Positions 6,998 through 7,300 of a stretch of 7,300 bases of DNA are shown one piece after another. A program made the translations under genes and the position numbers. The stretch is from a bacterium (GTDB taxonomy: Bacteria; Latescibacterota; UBA2968). Every line of letters begins with the position of its first letter. The stretch's first letter is position 1. The notes below the pieces were generated by a model. That model saw only the letters and a program-made list of their open reading frames with translations. It was not told the origin of the DNA and searched no databases. Location: assembly GCA_027296045.1 (NCBI GenBank), contig JAPUJS010000120.1:1-7300 (forward strand), given 5' to 3'.

Positions 6998-7015
6998 TTA
7001 CATTAAAAAATGTAA
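6998..7015 (-). promoter_or_regulatory. Perfect inverted repeat upstream of the sigma-ankyrin gene, possible operator
   Basis: TTACATT and AATGTAA are exact reverse complements separated by AAAA, an 18-base dyad 46 bases before the GTG start. Its TTACA/TGTAA half-sites resemble those used by BlaI/MecI/CopY-type and some other winged-helix repressors, but the spacing is not identical to the classic sites. On the minus strand a weak sigma-70-like pair overlaps it: TTGGAT at 7028-7023 and TAATGT at 7005-7000, spaced 17 bases. A repressor bound here could block that promoter. The AT-rich arms could also be a chance palindrome. Confidence 0.3.
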
Positions 7016-7028
7016 GTCCCTTATCCAA
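7000..7028 (-). promoter_or_regulatory. Weak candidate promoter for the sigma-ankyrin gene
   Basis: Read on the minus strand, TTGGAT (3 of 6 to TTGACA) is followed after exactly 17 bases by TAATGT (3 of 6 to TATAAT). This places a start site in the A/T-rich leader about 40 bases before the ribosome binding site. The matches are poor. An ECF-type promoter recognised by the protein itself is an alternative that I cannot identify with confidence. Confidence 0.2.
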
Positions 7029-7070
7029 CCATCCTACTTTCCTTCTTTGCTTTTCTCCACGATGTGTTTA

Positions 7071-7300
7071 TGTTGTTCGCTGGATCACAGAGGGCCACAG
7101 AACCCAGCCCACCATCCCTCACCACACAGAGGGCCGCAGATCCACACACAACAACAACCCCAATGCAGGAATACGAAAGGACACGAAACCACACCCAACA
7201 ACCACGACCCCAAAACCAACAGACAGCTCCACATCACCTAACAGATCCCCTCACCCTAACAACAGCATATAAGGAGAAGCACTCGCTGCACACAGCGCAC
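7071..7300. other. A+C-rich, T-poor non-coding tract at the right edge
   Basis: This is the main part of the 349-base gene-free stretch from 6952 to the window end. From about 7087 to 7270 the plus strand is dominated by A and C, with T very rare, giving runs such as CACACAACAACAACCCC. An open frame crosses it (6979-7272), but its translation is a low-complexity string of His, Thr, Pro and Asn with no domain, and it lacks a good ribosome binding site. I regard it as non-coding. CCCCTCACCCTAAC near 7248-7261 resembles another common intergenic repeat unit. An AAGGAG at 7271-7276 has no ATG, GTG or TTG at a suitable distance inside the window. Confidence 0.5.
7086..7139. repeat. Degenerate direct repeat of CACAGAGGGCC type
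   Basis: CACAGAGGGCCACAG at 7086-7100 recurs with one mismatch at 7125-7139, a 39-base period. This motif resembles the CACAGAGGGCACAGAG tandem-like intergenic repeats that I know from many environmental bacterial genomes. Both copies lie in the spacer upstream of the sigma-ankyrin gene and encode nothing recognisable. Confidence 0.5.

Noticed and set aside
7086..7139. CRISPR-like repeat pair
   Set aside because: Only two 15-base imperfect copies occur. There is no third unit and no cas gene, and the flanking composition is low-complexity.
6979..7272. 97-codon plus-strand open frame at the right edge
   Set aside because: The translation is low-complexity His/Thr/Pro/Asn from repeat DNA, starts without a good ribosome binding site and has no domain similarity that I can see.
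7271..7288. AAGGAG followed by CTG as the start of a further plus-strand gene
   Set aside because: No ATG, GTG or TTG lies at a suitable distance, and too little sequence remains to judge coding potential.

Overview
The window is a compact, GC-rich bacterial stretch with mostly C-ending codons, ATG/GTG/TTG starts and Shine-Dalgarno sites. It holds four genes on the plus strand and one convergent gene on the minus strand. The protein types (a DUF6785/6784-like membrane protein, a large GH106-like glycosidase, and an ECF sigma factor fused to ankyrin repeats) together with degenerate intergenic repeats are what I would expect from a large genome of an uncultured lineage such as Latescibacterota, Poribacteria or Planctomycetota. 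This placement is a low-confidence inference; no marker gene is present.

Layout. Bases 1-779 are the C-terminal part of a polytopic membrane protein that is open at the left edge. It is followed after 15 bases by a Nudix hydrolase (795-1346), so the two look co-transcribed. A spacer (1347-1590) carries a palindromic GC-rich repeat. Next is a pair of carbohydrate genes: a GT4-type glycosyltransferase (1591-2757, TTG start) and a 959-residue GH106-like glycoside hydrolase (2772-5651). They touch or overlap depending on the start chosen and are very probably translated from one mRNA. A strong hairpin terminator (5666-5700) follows, with a T-run in both directions. The minus-strand gene (6951-5776) encodes an ECF sigma factor with a C-terminal ankyrin domain. 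Its upstream region has a good Shine-Dalgarno site and a perfect 7-base inverted repeat. The last ~220 bases are A+C-rich, T-poor, repeat-bearing non-coding DNA.

How the genes may work together. The glycosyltransferase and glycosidase probably act on the same or related glycans. The hydrolase has no visible signal peptide, so a cytoplasmic role is suggested. The sigma-ankyrin protein looks like a self-contained regulator: no anti-sigma gene follows it inside the window, and the ankyrin domain could take the control role. Nothing directly links it to the sugar genes. I see no CRISPR array, transposase, tRNA or rRNA, and no clear defence or biosynthetic system. The sigma-ankyrin fusion is the most unusual item.
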